A DNA stretch of 64,000 nt from positions 902,501 to 966,500 of the forward strand of contig NZ_CP104007.1 of assembly GCF_029201545.1 (NCBI RefSeq), given 5' to 3'. A program made the translations under genes and the position numbers. Within the stretch, counting starts at the first letter, position 1, and every line of letters begins with the position of its first letter. Origin of the DNA: Devosia sp. FJ2-5-3. Lineage in GTDB: Bacteria; Pseudomonadota; Alphaproteobacteria; Rhizobiales; Devosiaceae. Shown here piece after piece: positions 37,503-49,528 of this stretch. Under the pieces are notes generated by a model. The model was not told the DNA's origin. It ran no database searches and saw only the letters and a program-made list of their open reading frames with translations.

Positions 37503-37522
37503 GGCGGGCCCTGCGGCCCGCC
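37503..37522. repeat. stem-loop after the system E binding-protein gene
   Basis: GGCGGGCC and GGCCCGCC form a perfect 8-bp stem with a CTGC loop, 13 bases after the binding-protein stop and 52 bases before the permease. No T-run follows. It is equivalent in position to the hairpins at 8703, 15080 and 28414. Confidence 0.6.
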
Positions 37523-37573
37523 TCCTCCTGCCAGAGGTCGGCCTTTTCACTCTTTCATTCAGGACCTTAGGCC

Positions 37574-38533
37574 ATGAACTATCTGGCGCGACGGCTGCTG
37601 ACATTTCCGCTGATCCTGATCGGCGTGTCGCTGCTGGTGTTCTTTTCCATCCGCATGATTCCGGGCGATGCCATCACCGCCATGCTCGGCACCGAATCCG
37701 GCCTTTTGACACCGGCGCAGCGCCAGGCGCTGGCGGTGTATTTCGGCATCGACCAGCCGGTGCTGGTGCAATATGGCCGCTGGCTGACGGGCGTGGTGCA
37801 GGGTGATCTCGGCATCTCGGTGACCCATGGCCGCTCGGTCATGACCATTATCCTCGAGCGCTTTCCGCTGACGCTGCAGATGGCGCTGATGTCCATGGTG
37901 ATCGCGCTGGCGATCGGCATTCCGGCCGGTGTGCTGGCGGCGACGCGGGCCGAAAAATCGACCGACGTCGTCGTGCGCATCTTTGCCATGCTGGGCCAAT
38001 CGACGCCGGGTTTCGTCGTTGGCCTCCTCATCATCTATGTGCTGTCGGTCTATTTCGGCTATATCCCGACCATGGGCAGTTTCGTGCCCTTCTGGGTCGA
38101 TCCCGTCGCCAATCTGGCGCAGCTGATTTTCCCCGCCATTACGCTGGGCTTTGCCTTTGCCGCCTCGGTGACGCGTATTTCGCGCTCGGCCATGCTCGAC
38201 GTCCTGAGCGACGACTATATCCGCACGGCGCGCGCCAAGGGCGTGCCCAAGCGGAGTGTCGTCTGGCACCACGCGCTGCCCAATGCGCTAATTCCGGTGG
38301 TGACGCTGAGCGGCGTGGAATTCGGCTATTTGCTGGGTGGCGCCGTCATCGTCGAGCAGATCTTTGCCCTGCCGGGGCTAGGGCGGCTGACGCTCGAAGC
38401 CATCGGCCAGCGTGATTATGCGCTGGTGCAGGGATGCGTGCTCTTTATCGCCTTCAACTTCCTCGTAGTGAACCTCTTGGTGGACCTTGCCTATGCGGCG
38501 CTCGATCCCCGTATTCGTCTGGGAGCCCGCTGA
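37574..38533 (+). CDS. Opp/Dpp-type ABC transporter permease (DppB-like), system E
   Basis: First permease of system E, 319 residues, with MNYLARRLLTFPLILIGVSL as first helix, the RMIPGDAITAMLG region, the ARAKGVPKRSVVWHHALPNA coupling motif and the ending LAYAALDPRIRLG. Its stop shares bases with the next start (TGATG), so the two permeases are translationally coupled. Confidence 0.92.
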   Translation: MNYLARRLLTFPLILIGVSLLVFFSIRMIPGDAITAMLGTESGLLTPAQRQALAVYFGIDQPVLVQYGRWLTGVVQGDLGISVTHGRSVMTIILERFPLTLQMALMSMVIALAIGIPAGVLAATRAEKSTDVVVRIFAMLGQSTPGFVVGLLIIYVLSVYFGYIPTMGSFVPFWVDPVANLAQLIFPAITLGFAFAASVTRISRSAMLDVLSDDYIRTARAKGVPKRSVVWHHALPNALIPVVTLSGVEFGYLLGGAVIVEQIFALPGLGRLTLEAIGQRDYALVQGCVLFIAFNFLVVNLLVDLAYAALDPRIRLGAR

Positions 38534-39368
38534 TGCGCATTCTCAAGGCCATCGCGGCCCATCCGACCGGCCGCATCGGCGCGGCTATTATTCTCGTCTA
38601 TCTGATCCTGGCGATCTGCGGTTATTTCGGCTTCACGCCGCATGATCCGATCCAGCAATTTCGCGTGGATCGGCTGAAGCCGCCCAATGGCACCTATCTC
38701 ATGGGCACGGATCTGTTTGGCCGCGATGCCGCGAGCCGCCTGATGGCCGGCATCGGGCAGTCATTCGTCATCGCCTTTGCCTCGGTGGGTCTTGCGACCT
38801 TGCTCGGGACCATCATTGGCCTCCTCGCCGGCTGGTGGGGCGGGTGGCTCGATGGCGTGTTCATGCGCTCGATGGACGTGCTGCTGGCGTTTCCGGCGAT
38901 CCTCCTCGCGCTGTTGATCATCGCCATTGTCGGGCCGGGGACCATGACCAGCGTCATCGCCATCGCCGCGGTCTATACGCCGATCTTTGCCCGCGTGGTG
39001 CGAGGGCCGACGCTGTCGCTGAAGCGCCGTGATTTCGTCGATGCGGCGCGTACCTTTGGCAGCTCGCAGCGCTATATCCTGAGCCGGCACCTTCTGCTCA
39101 ATCTCGTCGCGCCGCTGACCGTGCAGGTGACGCTGGCGCTGGCCTGGGCGCTTCTGACAGAGGCGGGGCTGAGCTTCCTCGGCCTCGGCACGCAGCCGCC
39201 GGCACCGTCGCTGGGGCTGATGATGAGCGAGGCGCGTAACCTCATGCAGCAGGCGCCGTGGCTTCTGGCATTCCCGGGGCTGACCATCATGCTCGGTATT
39301 CTCGGCTTCAATCTTTTCGGGGATGCCCTGCGCGATATTCTCGATCCCAAGACACAGGGAAGAGCGTC

Positions 39369-39372
<4 letters not shown>
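38533..39372 (+). CDS. Opp/Dpp-type ABC transporter permease (DppC-like), system E
   Basis: Second permease, 279 residues. It has a short N-terminus, TNYLMG-type motif TYLMGTDLFGRDAASRLMAG, then the LLAFPAILLALLIIAIVGPG helix and the LSFLGLGTQPPAPSLGLMM segment. The start at 38533 overlaps the previous stop by one base; an earlier in-frame start at 38434 is inside the upstream gene and rejected. Its own stop overlaps the ATPase start at 39369. Confidence 0.92.
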
Positions 39373-41092
<1,720 letters not shown>

Positions 41093-41093
<1 letters not shown>

Positions 41094-42088
41094 TGCAGGA
41101 CAAGTTCGACAGGGCCTTCGGCCTTTTGGCCGACGCCGTTGCCGCCGGGAAGATCCCTGGCGGGGTGCTGGGCTATGTGGATGGCGCGGGCAAACGCATG
41201 GTGCGCGCCATTGGCGAGGCGCAGAAGGTGCCGGCGTCGCGACCGATATCGGAAGCGACCTGGTTCGACCTGGCCTCGCTGACCAAGGTGCTGTTCACGA
41301 CGCCTCGGATTCTTGAGCTCGCAGATGCGGGCACGATCGATCTTGATGCGCCGCTGATCTCGGTCATTCCCGATTTTGCCCAGTACAATGCCGACAATTG
41401 GCAGCGCAAAATCACCTTCCGTCAGTGTCTGGGGCACCAGACGCCGTTTCCGGGGGTGTTTCCGCTCTATACCTATGGGAGTGATCCCAATCTGCTGCGC
41501 CACTTTGTGTTGCAGCGGGACTGGCCGGCGGGGCCAGCGGTCTATTCGGATATCAACTATATCCTCCTCGGTATCGCCATCGAACGGCTGGCGGGGACGA
41601 CGATCCGCAACATCGCGCCTCGAAATGGCTTTGCCTGGAGGGCAGAGCCCGAGACGGCGGCGGCCACCGAATACTGCGCCTGGCGGGGACGCGTTCTCTG
41701 CGGCGAAGTGCATGACGAGAACTGCTCGGCGCTGCAGGGGGCCGGGCATGCCGGGCTCTTCGGCACGGTCGCGTCCGTGCTCGATTTTGGCCACGCGGCG
41801 CTGAGCGCCACCGGGGATTTCGCCAAGGCGGTAACGCTGATGCGCACCCCGCTTTCGGGGCGCCGCACCCATGGTTGGGAGCGGCCCTATGAGGGGTGGT
41901 CGGGCGGCGATCTCGCCTCGAAGGATACGATCGGCCATACCGGCTTTGCCGGGACCGGGCTCTGGATCGATTTCGAGCGCGGCCACTCCTGGACGCTGCT
42001 TACCAACCGCGTTCATCCCACCCGCCATTTTGACAGCGGCATCTTCGCCCTGCGTCGCGCTGTCAGCGACTGCATCAACGCTAGTTAA
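41093..42088 (+). CDS. serine hydrolase of the beta-lactamase/DD-peptidase fold
   Basis: Penicillin-binding-protein-like (class C beta-lactamase family) hydrolase, 331 residues. The three active-site motifs are visible: SLTK at 62-65 (nucleophilic Ser62, Lys65), YSDIN at 151-155, and HTG at 282-284, in place of KTG. No signal peptide is seen, so it probably works in the cytoplasm on an imported molecule. It sits between the importer ATPase (one-base overlap) and anmK, which favours a role in trimming peptides or lactyl-peptides from anhydro-muropeptides rather than antibiotic resistance (inference). Confidence 0.83.
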
Positions 42089-42099
42089 GGATTTTTGCC

Positions 42100-43215
42100 A
42101 TGGAACCGATCTGGACCATCGGGCTGATGACCGGCACCGTGCTCGACGGCAATATCGACATTGCCATCCTCAAGACCGATGGCGAGACCATTGCCGAGTT
42201 CGGGCCCTATACGCTGGCGCCCTACAATTCCGAAGTGCGGGCGCTGCTCGAAGAGACGCTGACGGCGGCGCGGGCGTGGAATTTTGAGGGACCGGAGCCC
42301 GAGATCTTTGCGCGGGCCGAGGCGGCGCTGACCAAGGCGCAGTCCCAGGCAGTGCTGGATTTTGTCGCGGCATCGGGCATGAAAATGGCCGATATCGGCG
42401 TTGTCGGGTTCCACGGGCAGACCGTGTTGCACCGCGCGCCGCAGCCGGGCCGGATCGGCGATACGCGCCAGCTGGGCGACGGGGCGCTGATGGCCGAGAT
42501 GCTCGGCACCAAGGTGGTCTATGATTTCCGCAGTGCCGATGTGAAGGCGGGCGGGCAGGGCGCGCCTCTGGCCGCGACCTATCACCGGGCGCTGTTGCGC
42601 AAACTGGGCGTCGCCAAGGACACGGCCGTGCTCAATCTCGGTGGGGTCGCCAATGTGACCTATTGGGACGGCGCCGACGTACTGGTGGCGTTTGACACCG
42701 GCCCGGCCAATGCGCCGATCAACGACTTCATGAAGGCGCGCGGCCTTGGTGAAATGGACCGGGACGGGGCGCTGGCGGCGACCGGAACGGTGGATGAGGC
42801 GCGGCTGGCGAAGCTCCTCGAGCACCACTATCTCGCGGCGGCCTATCCGAAATCGCTCGACCGGTTTGATTTTCCGGCCAGCATGGTCGATGGCCTTGAT
42901 GATGCGACCGGGGCGGCAACGCTGACGGCCTTTACGGCCGGCGCGGTGGGCAAGGCGCTGGATTTGCTGCCGAGCCGGCCGACGCGGCTGATCGTGTCCG
43001 GTGGCGGACGGCACAATCCGACGCTGATGAAGATGCTCGGCGCGCGGGCCGGGGTCGAGGCGGTCAACGCGGACAGTGTTGGCTGGCGCGGCGACGCGGT
43101 GGAAGCGGAGTGTTTTGGGTTGTTGGCGGCGCGGGTTGTGCGCGGGCTGCCGATCAGTTTTCCGACGACGACCGGCGTGGCCCACCCGATGCTGGGCGGG
43201 AAGGTCGTTGGGTAG
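42100..43215 (+). CDS. anmK: anhydro-N-acetylmuramic acid kinase
   Basis: Phosphorylates and opens 1,6-anhydro-MurNAc to MurNAc 6-phosphate during peptidoglycan recycling; 371 residues, a normal AnmK length. Seen: the N-terminal [10 protein letters not shown] (8-17), [18 protein letters not shown], the ATP-site [11 protein letters not shown] and [12 protein letters not shown], and the late [10 protein letters not shown]. It starts 11 bases after the hydrolase stop. The next recycling enzyme, MurQ etherase, is not in the window, so its gene must lie elsewhere. Confidence 0.93.
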   Translation: MEPIWTIGLMTGTVLDGNIDIAILKTDGETIAEFGPYTLAPYNSEVRALLEETLTAARAWNFEGPEPEIFARAEAALTKAQSQAVLDFVAASGMKMADIGVVGFHGQTVLHRAPQPGRIGDTRQLGDGALMAEMLGTKVVYDFRSADVKAGGQGAPLAATYHRALLRKLGVAKDTAVLNLGGVANVTYWDGADVLVAFDTGPANAPINDFMKARGLGEMDRDGALAATGTVDEARLAKLLEHHYLAAAYPKSLDRFDFPASMVDGLDDATGAATLTAFTAGAVGKALDLLPSRPTRLIVSGGGRHNPTLMKMLGARAGVEAVNADSVGWRGDAVEAECFGLLAARVVRGLPISFPTTTGVAHPMLGGKVVG

Positions 43216-43907
43216 GGCTCCGTTATCCGTTCAGGACAGGAAGCCCCCCTCCCAGCGCCGCTACGGCCAAGTGGCCTAGCTTTGCTGCCCTCCCCTCAAG
43301 GGGGAGGGTGAAGGGCCGGTGGGTGGATGCGCCGGGATGGACGCGGTGTTGCCGCGCGCGAGATGCTGCCCTCGGGCTTGACCCGAGGGTCACTATCCGA
43401 ATGCACGATGTCGGTCTGGGGCTCTCGCGCTGGCCCTCGGGTCGAGCCCGAGGAAGCCTGGTGCGCTGTTGAGGAAAACGGGCAGGATACCCCCTCCTAG
43501 CCTCCCGTGAAGATGGGGGAGGGACTGGCCGGCGGGTTTTCGAGGTTCGTGTCCCACGCGCGATTGATGTGATGGGTACGGTGCTCTTGGCCCCCCACCC
43601 CAGCCAGCCATTCGAGCATAGCTCTCATGGCCTTCTCTGCTCAAATCGCTCCACTGGAGCGATTTGCCTGCGGACGCGCCGAAGCCCGCGAGGGGGAGGG
43701 AGTCGGGCCGGTGGGTGGGGGGCGTTTTTGCCACTTACGCTATGCGGCTCCTCCCCTTTTCAGGGGGAGGTTGGGTTGGGGGTGTGCGCTCATCCTTCGC
43801 GAAGTGCCCGATAGCTCCAATGGCTATGGGGCTTTGGCCGGACGGTCGATTTCTTGTCGTGATCCCTGATGGTCCCATGCAGGCTCGTGCTGTGTGGGAG
43901 GTCGGTC
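43216..43907. repeat. 692-base non-coding island of mixed dispersed palindromes between anmK and rmlA
   Basis: No gene is supported. At least five inverted repeats lie here: 43288-43308 (CCCTCCCC/GGGGAGGG type), 43369-43389 and 43435-43453 (CCCTCGGG/CCCGAGGG type), 43642-43666 (CAAATCGCTCC, ACT, GGAGCGATTTG) and 43750-43770 (CCTCCCC/GGGGAGG type). They match copies at 8703 and 34592. The island marks the boundary between the nutrient-uptake and polysaccharide halves and could be a recombination scar or a repeat accumulation site. The rmlA ribosome site GGGAGG is at its right end. Confidence 0.65.
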
Positions 43908-44786
43908 GTGAAGGGTATCATCCTGGCGGGGGGGAGCGGGACGCGGCTTTATCCGCTGACGCTGGCGATCTCGAAACAGATCCTGCCGATCTACGACAAG
44001 CCCATGGTCTATTATCCGCTCAGCGTGCTGATGCGGGCCGGGATCAGGGATATCCTCATTATCTCGACGCCGCGCGATTTGCCCTGTTTCGAGGCGCTGC
44101 TGGGGGATGGCAGCGAATTCGGGATCGCGCTGTCCTATGCCGAGCAAGCCCAGCCCAATGGGTTGGCCGAGGCGTTCATCATCGGACGCGATTTCATCGG
44201 CGACGATCCGGTGGCGATGATCCTCGGGGACAATCTCTATTTTGGCGACGGGCTGGCCGATCTCACCAAGGCGGCGGCAGCGCGCGATGACGGCGCGACG
44301 ATCTTTGCCTATCAGGTGGATGATCCGCAGCGTTATGGCGTCGTCACCTTCGACCCGTGCACCGGAAAAGCGGCGCGTATCGTCGAAAAACCGGAATTCC
44401 CGGAGTCCGACTGGGCGGTAACCGGGCTCTATTTCTATCCCAATGACGTGGTGGAGGTGGCGGCGGCGACGAAGCCGTCGGCGCGCGGCGAGCTCGAGAT
44501 TACCTCGGTCAATAATGACTATCTGCAGCGGGGGTTGCTCAATGTGGCGCGGCTCGGGCGGGGCTATGCCTGGCTCGATACCGGCACGCATGAGAGCCTT
44601 CATGACGCGGCATCCTTTGTACGTACGATCGAGCAGCGGCAGGGCATGCAGATCGCCTGCCTCGAGGAAATCGGGCTCGAACTGGGTTGGCTCGACGCCG
44701 ACCGCGCCATGGAGCGGGCCGGGCGCCTGGGCGCATCGCGCTACGCCACCTATCTCAAGCGGCGGATCGGGGAACTGGCGCTGTGA
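43908..44786 (+). CDS. rmlA: glucose-1-phosphate thymidylyltransferase
   Basis: First step of dTDP-L-rhamnose synthesis: glucose 1-phosphate plus dTTP to dTDP-glucose; 292 residues, a standard length. The nucleotide motif [15 protein letters not shown], then [27 protein letters not shown] and [10 protein letters not shown] are all diagnostic. The GTG at 43908 is taken as start because it gives the family-standard N-terminus and follows GGGAGG; an ATG at 43869 would add an unrelated 13 residues. It overlaps rmlC by 4 bases (GTGA). Confidence 0.93.
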   Translation: MKGIILAGGSGTRLYPLTLAISKQILPIYDKPMVYYPLSVLMRAGIRDILIISTPRDLPCFEALLGDGSEFGIALSYAEQAQPNGLAEAFIIGRDFIGDDPVAMILGDNLYFGDGLADLTKAAAARDDGATIFAYQVDDPQRYGVVTFDPCTGKAARIVEKPEFPESDWAVTGLYFYPNDVVEVAAATKPSARGELEITSVNNDYLQRGLLNVARLGRGYAWLDTGTHESLHDAASFVRTIEQRQGMQIACLEEIGLELGWLDADRAMERAGRLGASRYATYLKRRIGELAL

Positions 44787-45358
44787 GCATTTCGGTTCGC
44801 GAGACGGGCCTTGCCGGCGTGCTGGAAATCCAGCCGCAAATGCATGGCGATGAGCGGGGCAGTTTCTGCGAGGTGTGGAATGCGGACGACTTCGCGCGCC
44901 ACGGAATCCGCACGCAGTTCGTTCAGGACAATCATTCGGTGTCGCGCCAGCGCGGGGTGATGCGCGGGCTGCACTATCAGCTTGCCCCGTTTGCGCAGGA
45001 CAAGCTGGTGCGCGTGGTGCGCGGATCGATCTTCGACGTGGCCGCCGATATCCGCCCGAATTCGCCGACATTCGGCCGTTGGATCGGGGTCGAGCTTTCG
45101 GCAGCACGCTGGAACCAATTGCTGGTGCCGGCGGGCTATGCCCATGGTTTCGTGACGCTCGAGCCGGATACAGAGGTGATCTACAAAGTCTCGCGCCCCT
45201 ATAGCCGGGACCACGAGCGGGCGATCCGGTTCGATGATCCGCGCCTTGCCATCGCCTGGCCGGTCGATGCGTCCGCGATGCAGCTTTCCGAAAAAGACCG
45301 ATTGGCGCCGACGCTGGATGTATCCGATCTCAGCGAGCTGCGGGAGGAACAGGCATGA
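44783..45358 (+). CDS. rmlC: dTDP-4-dehydrorhamnose 3,5-epimerase
   Basis: Epimerises dTDP-4-keto-6-deoxyglucose at C3 and C5; 191 residues with a cupin fold. [10 protein letters not shown] contains the catalytic His64; [12 protein letters not shown] and Tyr140 of SRPYSRDHE complete the active site. The start is a GTG that overlaps the rmlA stop (GTGA), preferred over a far-upstream frame inside rmlA. It overlaps rmlB by 4 bases. Confidence 0.93.
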   Translation: MSISVRETGLAGVLEIQPQMHGDERGSFCEVWNADDFARHGIRTQFVQDNHSVSRQRGVMRGLHYQLAPFAQDKLVRVVRGSIFDVAADIRPNSPTFGRWIGVELSAARWNQLLVPAGYAHGFVTLEPDTEVIYKVSRPYSRDHERAIRFDDPRLAIAWPVDASAMQLSEKDRLAPTLDVSDLSELREEQA

Positions 45359-46419
45359 GGGTTTTGGTCACCGGGGGCGCCGGATTTATCGGTTCGGCCG
45401 TGTGCAGGCATTTGATGTCCGATCCGGGCAATGTCGTGGTGGTGCTCGACAAGCTCACCTATGCCGGCAATCTGGAGTCGATCCGGGGATTGCGGGACAA
45501 GCCCAATTTCACCTTTGTGCGGGGCGATATCTGCGATGGGGCGCTGGTCGGCCGGCTGCTCGAACAGCACGGGATCGACCATGTCATGCACCTGGCGGCG
45601 GAAACCCATGTCGACCGCTCGATCGACGGGCCGGGGACATTCATAGAAACCAATGTGGTGGGCACCTATGTGCTGCTGCACGCGGCGCTGACCTATTGGC
45701 AGAAACTGTCGCCGAAAGGGCAGCGGGAATTTCGCTTCCACCACGTCTCGACCGACGAGGTTTTCGGCGATCTGCCGTTTGACGGGAGCCTGTTTTCCGA
45801 AGAGACGCCCTATGCGCCGTCCTCGCCCTATTCGGCGTCCAAGGCGGCGTCGGATCATCTGGCACGGGCCTGGCACCACACTTATGGCCTGCCGGTGGTG
45901 TTGACCAATTGCTCGAACAATTACGGGCCCTATCATTTTCCCGAAAAGCTCATTCCGCTGATGATCCTCAATGCCCTCGCCGAGCAGAAGCTGCCCGTCT
46001 ATGGCACGGGCAGCAATGTGCGCGACTGGCTCTATGTGGAGGACCATGCGCGGGCGCTCGCGCTGGTGAGCGCGCGGGGCAAGATCGGGGAGAGCTACAA
46101 TATCGGGGGGCGGGCGGAATGCTCCAATCTCGACATGGTGGAAGCGATCTGCTGGCTGCTAGATGCACGCGTGCCGCGGCCGAATGGCGCCCTTTACGGC
46201 GATCTCATCACCTTTGTGCCCGACCGGCCGGGACATGACCGGCGCTATGCCATGGATATCGGCAAGATCGAGCGGGAGCTGGGCTGGAGGCCGGTCGAGA
46301 CGCTGACCACGGGGCTGGCCAAGACCGTGGACTGGTATCTGGGCAATGCCGGCTGGTGGCGGCCGCTGCAGCACTCGGGCGAGGCCACGACGCGCCGCGG
46401 CAGGGCCATGGCACTATGA
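45355..46419 (+). CDS. rmlB: dTDP-glucose 4,6-dehydratase
   Basis: Short-chain dehydrogenase-type enzyme, 354 residues. NAD motif TGGAGFIGS at 6-14, [13 protein letters not shown], the STDEVFGDL motif (catalytic Thr-Asp-Glu) and YSASK near 159-163. [20 protein letters not shown] is the classical RmlB stretch. It works between RmlA and RmlC although placed third in the operon, and overlaps rmlD by 4 bases. Confidence 0.94.
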   Translation: MRVLVTGGAGFIGSAVCRHLMSDPGNVVVVLDKLTYAGNLESIRGLRDKPNFTFVRGDICDGALVGRLLEQHGIDHVMHLAAETHVDRSIDGPGTFIETNVVGTYVLLHAALTYWQKLSPKGQREFRFHHVSTDEVFGDLPFDGSLFSEETPYAPSSPYSASKAASDHLARAWHHTYGLPVVLTNCSNNYGPYHFPEKLIPLMILNALAEQKLPVYGTGSNVRDWLYVEDHARALALVSARGKIGESYNIGGRAECSNLDMVEAICWLLDARVPRPNGALYGDLITFVPDRPGHDRRYAMDIGKIERELGWRPVETLTTGLAKTVDWYLGNAGWWRPLQHSGEATTRRGRAMAL

Positions 46420-47309
46420 AAATTCTCGTGAGCGGCAGGAGCGGGCAGCTGGCGCGCTGCCTGATGGAAAAGGCCGCGCTGCGCGGGGATGTCGAGCTCA
46501 TCGCCATGGGGCGGCCGGAGCTGGATCTGCTGCGGCCGGAAACGCTGTCCGCCGTGCTGGAACAGCTGCGGCCCGAGATCGTGGTTTCGGCGGCGGCCTA
46601 TACGGGGGTCGACAAGGCGGAGAGCGAGCCGGATCTGGCCTTTGCCATCAATTGCGACGGAGCGGGCGCATTGGCGGCGGCGGCGGAGCGCGTGGGCGCC
46701 AGCGTGGTGCATATTTCGAGCGATTATGTCTTTGCCGGCGACAAGGGCAAGACCTATGACGAAACCGATCCAGCCTCGCCGCTCGGCGCTTATGGCTTAT
46801 CCAAATATGCCGGGGAGCTGGCGGTCGCTGCGGCAAATCCGCGGAACGTCATCCTGCGGACGGCCTGGGCACACAGCCCCTATGGCAGCAATTTCATCCG
46901 CACCATGCTCAATCTGGCGACGACCAAGAAGACGGTGAACGTGGTGGGGGACCGATATGGATCGCCGACCTCGATGCTGGACGTGGCCGACGCCATTCTC
47001 CATCTCGTCGACCGGCTGGATGAACATCATTACGGGCTTTACCACCTGACCTGCCGGGGCAGCACCAGCTGGGCGGGCCTGGCGCGGCACGTGTATGCAG
47101 CTAGCCGCGCCATTGGCGGGCCCTGGGCAGACGTGGTGGACATTTCGGGGGACGACTACAAGGCGGCGGCGCAACGACCGATCGCCTCGCCGCTCAATTC
47201 GAGCCTGTTCGAGCGTCGGTTCAGCTGGGCCATGCCATCCTGGCAGCAGAGTGCGACCGAAGTCACCCAGCGCATCGCCGGCGAGATGGCTTCATTGCCG
47301 GCCCATTGA
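46416..47309 (+). CDS. rmlD: dTDP-4-dehydrorhamnose reductase
   Basis: Final reduction to dTDP-L-rhamnose; 297 residues. The cofactor motif GRSGQLA (7-13), [23 protein letters not shown] and YGLSK (about 126-130) are visible. The ATG at 46416 overlaps the rmlB stop and starts with the standard MKILVSG. The four rml genes form one unit supplying rhamnose for the surface polysaccharide to the right. Confidence 0.93.
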   Translation: MKILVSGRSGQLARCLMEKAALRGDVELIAMGRPELDLLRPETLSAVLEQLRPEIVVSAAAYTGVDKAESEPDLAFAINCDGAGALAAAAERVGASVVHISSDYVFAGDKGKTYDETDPASPLGAYGLSKYAGELAVAAANPRNVILRTAWAHSPYGSNFIRTMLNLATTKKTVNVVGDRYGSPTSMLDVADAILHLVDRLDEHHYGLYHLTCRGSTSWAGLARHVYAASRAIGGPWADVVDISGDDYKAAAQRPIASPLNSSLFERRFSWAMPSWQQSATEVTQRIAGEMASLPAH

Positions 47310-47361
47310 CGCCACTCGGCGGCTGGGAAACCCTGCGGGCGGTCTGGGGGGGAGGGCCGGG

Positions 47362-48561
47362 ATGCATTACGATCTTTGTGTCATTGGCGGGGGCATTGTC
47401 GGGCTCGCGACGGCGCGTGCGCTCCTGGCTGAATGGCCGGGCGCGAAGCTGATCGTCCTCGAAAAGGAAGATGAACTCGGGCGCCACCAGACGGGGCGCA
47501 ATTCGGGGGTCATCCATTCCGGGATTTATTATACGCCGGGGAGCCTCAAGGCACGGCTCTGCCGAGCCGGGATGCAAAGGACCAAGGAGTATTGCCGGGC
47601 CAGGGGAATTGCTTTCGAAGAGCGCGGCAAGCTCATCGTCGCGACATCTGAGCTCGAGGTCGAGCGCCTGAGGGCACTGGAGCAGCGGGCGGGCATCCAC
47701 GGGATCCCGGTGGAGGCGCTGACGGGCCCTCAAATCGGGCAGATGGAGCCGGCTATCACAGGGTTGAGCGCGCTGCATGTGCCCGCATCGGCGATCGTGA
47801 GCTATCGGGAGATCCTGTTGGCGTTCGCCGCCGATGTGCGGGCGGGCGGGGGGGAAATCGCGATGGGGGCGACCCCTAGGGGGATCAGCGAACGGGCAGC
47901 CTGCGTAGAGGTGGATCTGGGCGACAGGAGCTTTACCAGTTCGGCGCTGGTGGCCTGCGCGGGGCTGCAATCGGACCGGGTGGCGCGCATGGCGGGGCTC
48001 GAGGTGGATTTCGCCATCGTGCCGTTCCGCGGAGAATATTACCGGCTGCCGGCGCATCGGCAGGGGCTGGTCAATGCCATGATCTATCCGGTGCCGGACC
48101 CGGATCTGCCCTTTCTAGGCATCCATCTGACGCCGATGATCGATGGGGGGATCAGCCTCGGGCCCAATGCCGTGCTGGGACTGGCGCGGGAGGGATATGG
48201 CAAGGGCTCGATCTCCCTGCGCGATCTGGTTGACGAAGCGCGGTTCGGCGGCTTCTGGCGGCTGATCGGAAAGAACATGAAATCGGGGCTGGACGAGATG
48301 GGCAATAGTGTCTTTGCCAGCCGCTACCTCGCGGCCTGCCGGAAATATTGCCCGCAATTGCAGCTGTCGGATCTGACGCCGATGCCCGCCGGCATTCGCG
48401 CGCAGGCGGTGCGCAAGGATGGGACCATGGTGCAGGATTTCCTGATGCTGGAGACAGCGCGGATGCTGCATGTGTGCAACGCGCCATCGCCGGCGGCGAC
48501 GTCGTCCCTCCCCATCGGGGACTACATCGCCGAGCGCCTGCTCAGCCGGCTCCGGGACTGA
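47362..48561 (+). CDS. lhgO: L-2-hydroxyglutarate oxidase (LhgO) family FAD protein
   Basis: FAD-dependent oxidoreductase of the DAO fold, 399 residues. The dinucleotide motif IGGGIVGLATARALL is at the N-terminus, then LEKEDELGRHQTGRNSGVIHSGIYY, which is highly characteristic of LhgO. It oxidises L-2-hydroxyglutarate to 2-oxoglutarate and passes electrons to the quinone pool. The ATG at 47362 follows GGGAGGG. It lies 52 bases after rmlD and may be co-transcribed. No link with rhamnose is obvious; it may be a housekeeping repair enzyme placed by chance. Confidence 0.87.
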   Translation: MHYDLCVIGGGIVGLATARALLAEWPGAKLIVLEKEDELGRHQTGRNSGVIHSGIYYTPGSLKARLCRAGMQRTKEYCRARGIAFEERGKLIVATSELEVERLRALEQRAGIHGIPVEALTGPQIGQMEPAITGLSALHVPASAIVSYREILLAFAADVRAGGGEIAMGATPRGISERAACVEVDLGDRSFTSSALVACAGLQSDRVARMAGLEVDFAIVPFRGEYYRLPAHRQGLVNAMIYPVPDPDLPFLGIHLTPMIDGGISLGPNAVLGLAREGYGKGSISLRDLVDEARFGGFWRLIGKNMKSGLDEMGNSVFASRYLAACRKYCPQLQLSDLTPMPAGIRAQAVRKDGTMVQDFLMLETARMLHVCNAPSPAATSSLPIGDYIAERLLSRLRD

Positions 48562-48567
48562 CTGGAG

Positions 48568-48614
48568 CATTTCACCGCATCGCTGGCGCTATGAAATGTC
48601 GCGCTTCCAAAGCG
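48568..48614. repeat. short inverted repeats between convergent lhgO and the BTAD regulator
   Basis: CATTTCA / TGAAATG (48568-48598, 17-base loop) and CGCTT / AAGCG (48602-48614) lie in the 85-base gap between two convergent genes. No T-run follows either, so they may be weak bidirectional ends or repeat remnants. Confidence 0.35.
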
Positions 48615-48646
48615 AAAAAGCGATGTCCCCTTTTCCTGGAAACGCT

Positions 48647-49405
48647 CTAGGTCGCCGGGGCCCGGCTCAAAAGGCTTTTGTAGAATGCGACCGTCTCGGC
48701 GGTCGGGTTGACCCCCAACTCACGATTGAGCAGATTGCGGCATTCCTCATAGACATGCCGGAGCAGGGTGTAATCGCCATTGAGCGCCGCCTCGTACATG
48801 AGGGCACGGTGTGCGCCCTCGTGGAAGGGGTCTTCGTCGAGCAGGCGCGTGGCGCAGAAATGCCGCTCCTGATGGGTGAGAAGGCTGGTCGGCAGCACTG
48901 CCTGCGAGATGGCGTTGATGAAGTCGAAACGCAGGGCCGTGCGATGGTGGTCGAGCCATTCCTCAAAGCCCTGGCCGGCCGGCTTGTGCCCTCCCAGCAG
49001 GTCTCCGCCATAAATCTCGCAGAGGCGGACCCATGCCCTTGGGCCGGGCGTCGCGATAAGCTCGCGAAACTCGATCAGATCGGTGTAGACGTGGTCCTCC
49101 CTCGTCAACCAGACCATGTTGGCGTCGCTCGTCAGCAGCTGGAAATCATGCTCCTGCTGAAAGCGGCGGATGCGCGCTACGGCCTGGCGGACATCGGCGC
49201 TGACCTGTTCCGATGCACCTTCGGACCAAATCAGATTGGCTATGCGCCTGCGAGAGATCGGCTGCCCCCGACCTTCGATGATGAGGTAGGCTAATATGCG
49301 TAGAAAGTGGAAAGTTGGGTATACGATCTTTCCCGAGCAGAATACGTTGCAGTCACCAAGTAGTCGGATAGTAACCTTCGGAGATATGTCGGTAATTTCG
49401 CGCAT
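48647..49405 (-). CDS. BTAD-domain (SARP/AfsR-like) transcriptional regulator
   Basis: Regulator of 252 residues. The first ~100 residues fit an OmpR-like winged helix (RLLGDCNVF, then RRRIANLIWSEGASEQVSADVRQAVARIRR). The rest is the helical bacterial transcriptional activation domain, with the typical RHFCATRLLDEDPFHEGAHRALM and NLLNRELGVNPTAETVAFYKSLL segments. Such proteins are best known as antibiotic-pathway activators in Actinobacteria; lone copies in alphaproteobacteria are less studied. It stands between the rml operon and the LuxR regulator, and may control the polysaccharide genes. Confidence 0.8.
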   Translation of the reverse strand: MREITDISPKVTIRLLGDCNVFCSGKIVYPTFHFLRILAYLIIEGRGQPISRRRIANLIWSEGASEQVSADVRQAVARIRRFQQEHDFQLLTSDANMVWLTREDHVYTDLIEFRELIATPGPRAWVRLCEIYGGDLLGGHKPAGQGFEEWLDHHRTALRFDFINAISQAVLPTSLLTHQERHFCATRLLDEDPFHEGAHRALMYEAALNGDYTLLRHVYEECRNLLNRELGVNPTAETVAFYKSLLSRAPAT

Positions 49406-49528
49406 AACCTTAACGACCCGCGTTAGATTATTATTAAGGGGTTTGATCTAGTCCGCCCCCCGGCGCACGATCATCTCCGTAAAGTTCTTCATCTCATGTT
49501 GGCACACCGATGTTGCATGCTCAGTGTA

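Noticed and set aside
43216..43907. Short open frames in the repeat island, including ones running into rmlA.
   Set aside because: They are built from palindromic repeats, lack ribosome sites and resemble nothing; rmlA has a well-supported GTG start at 43908.
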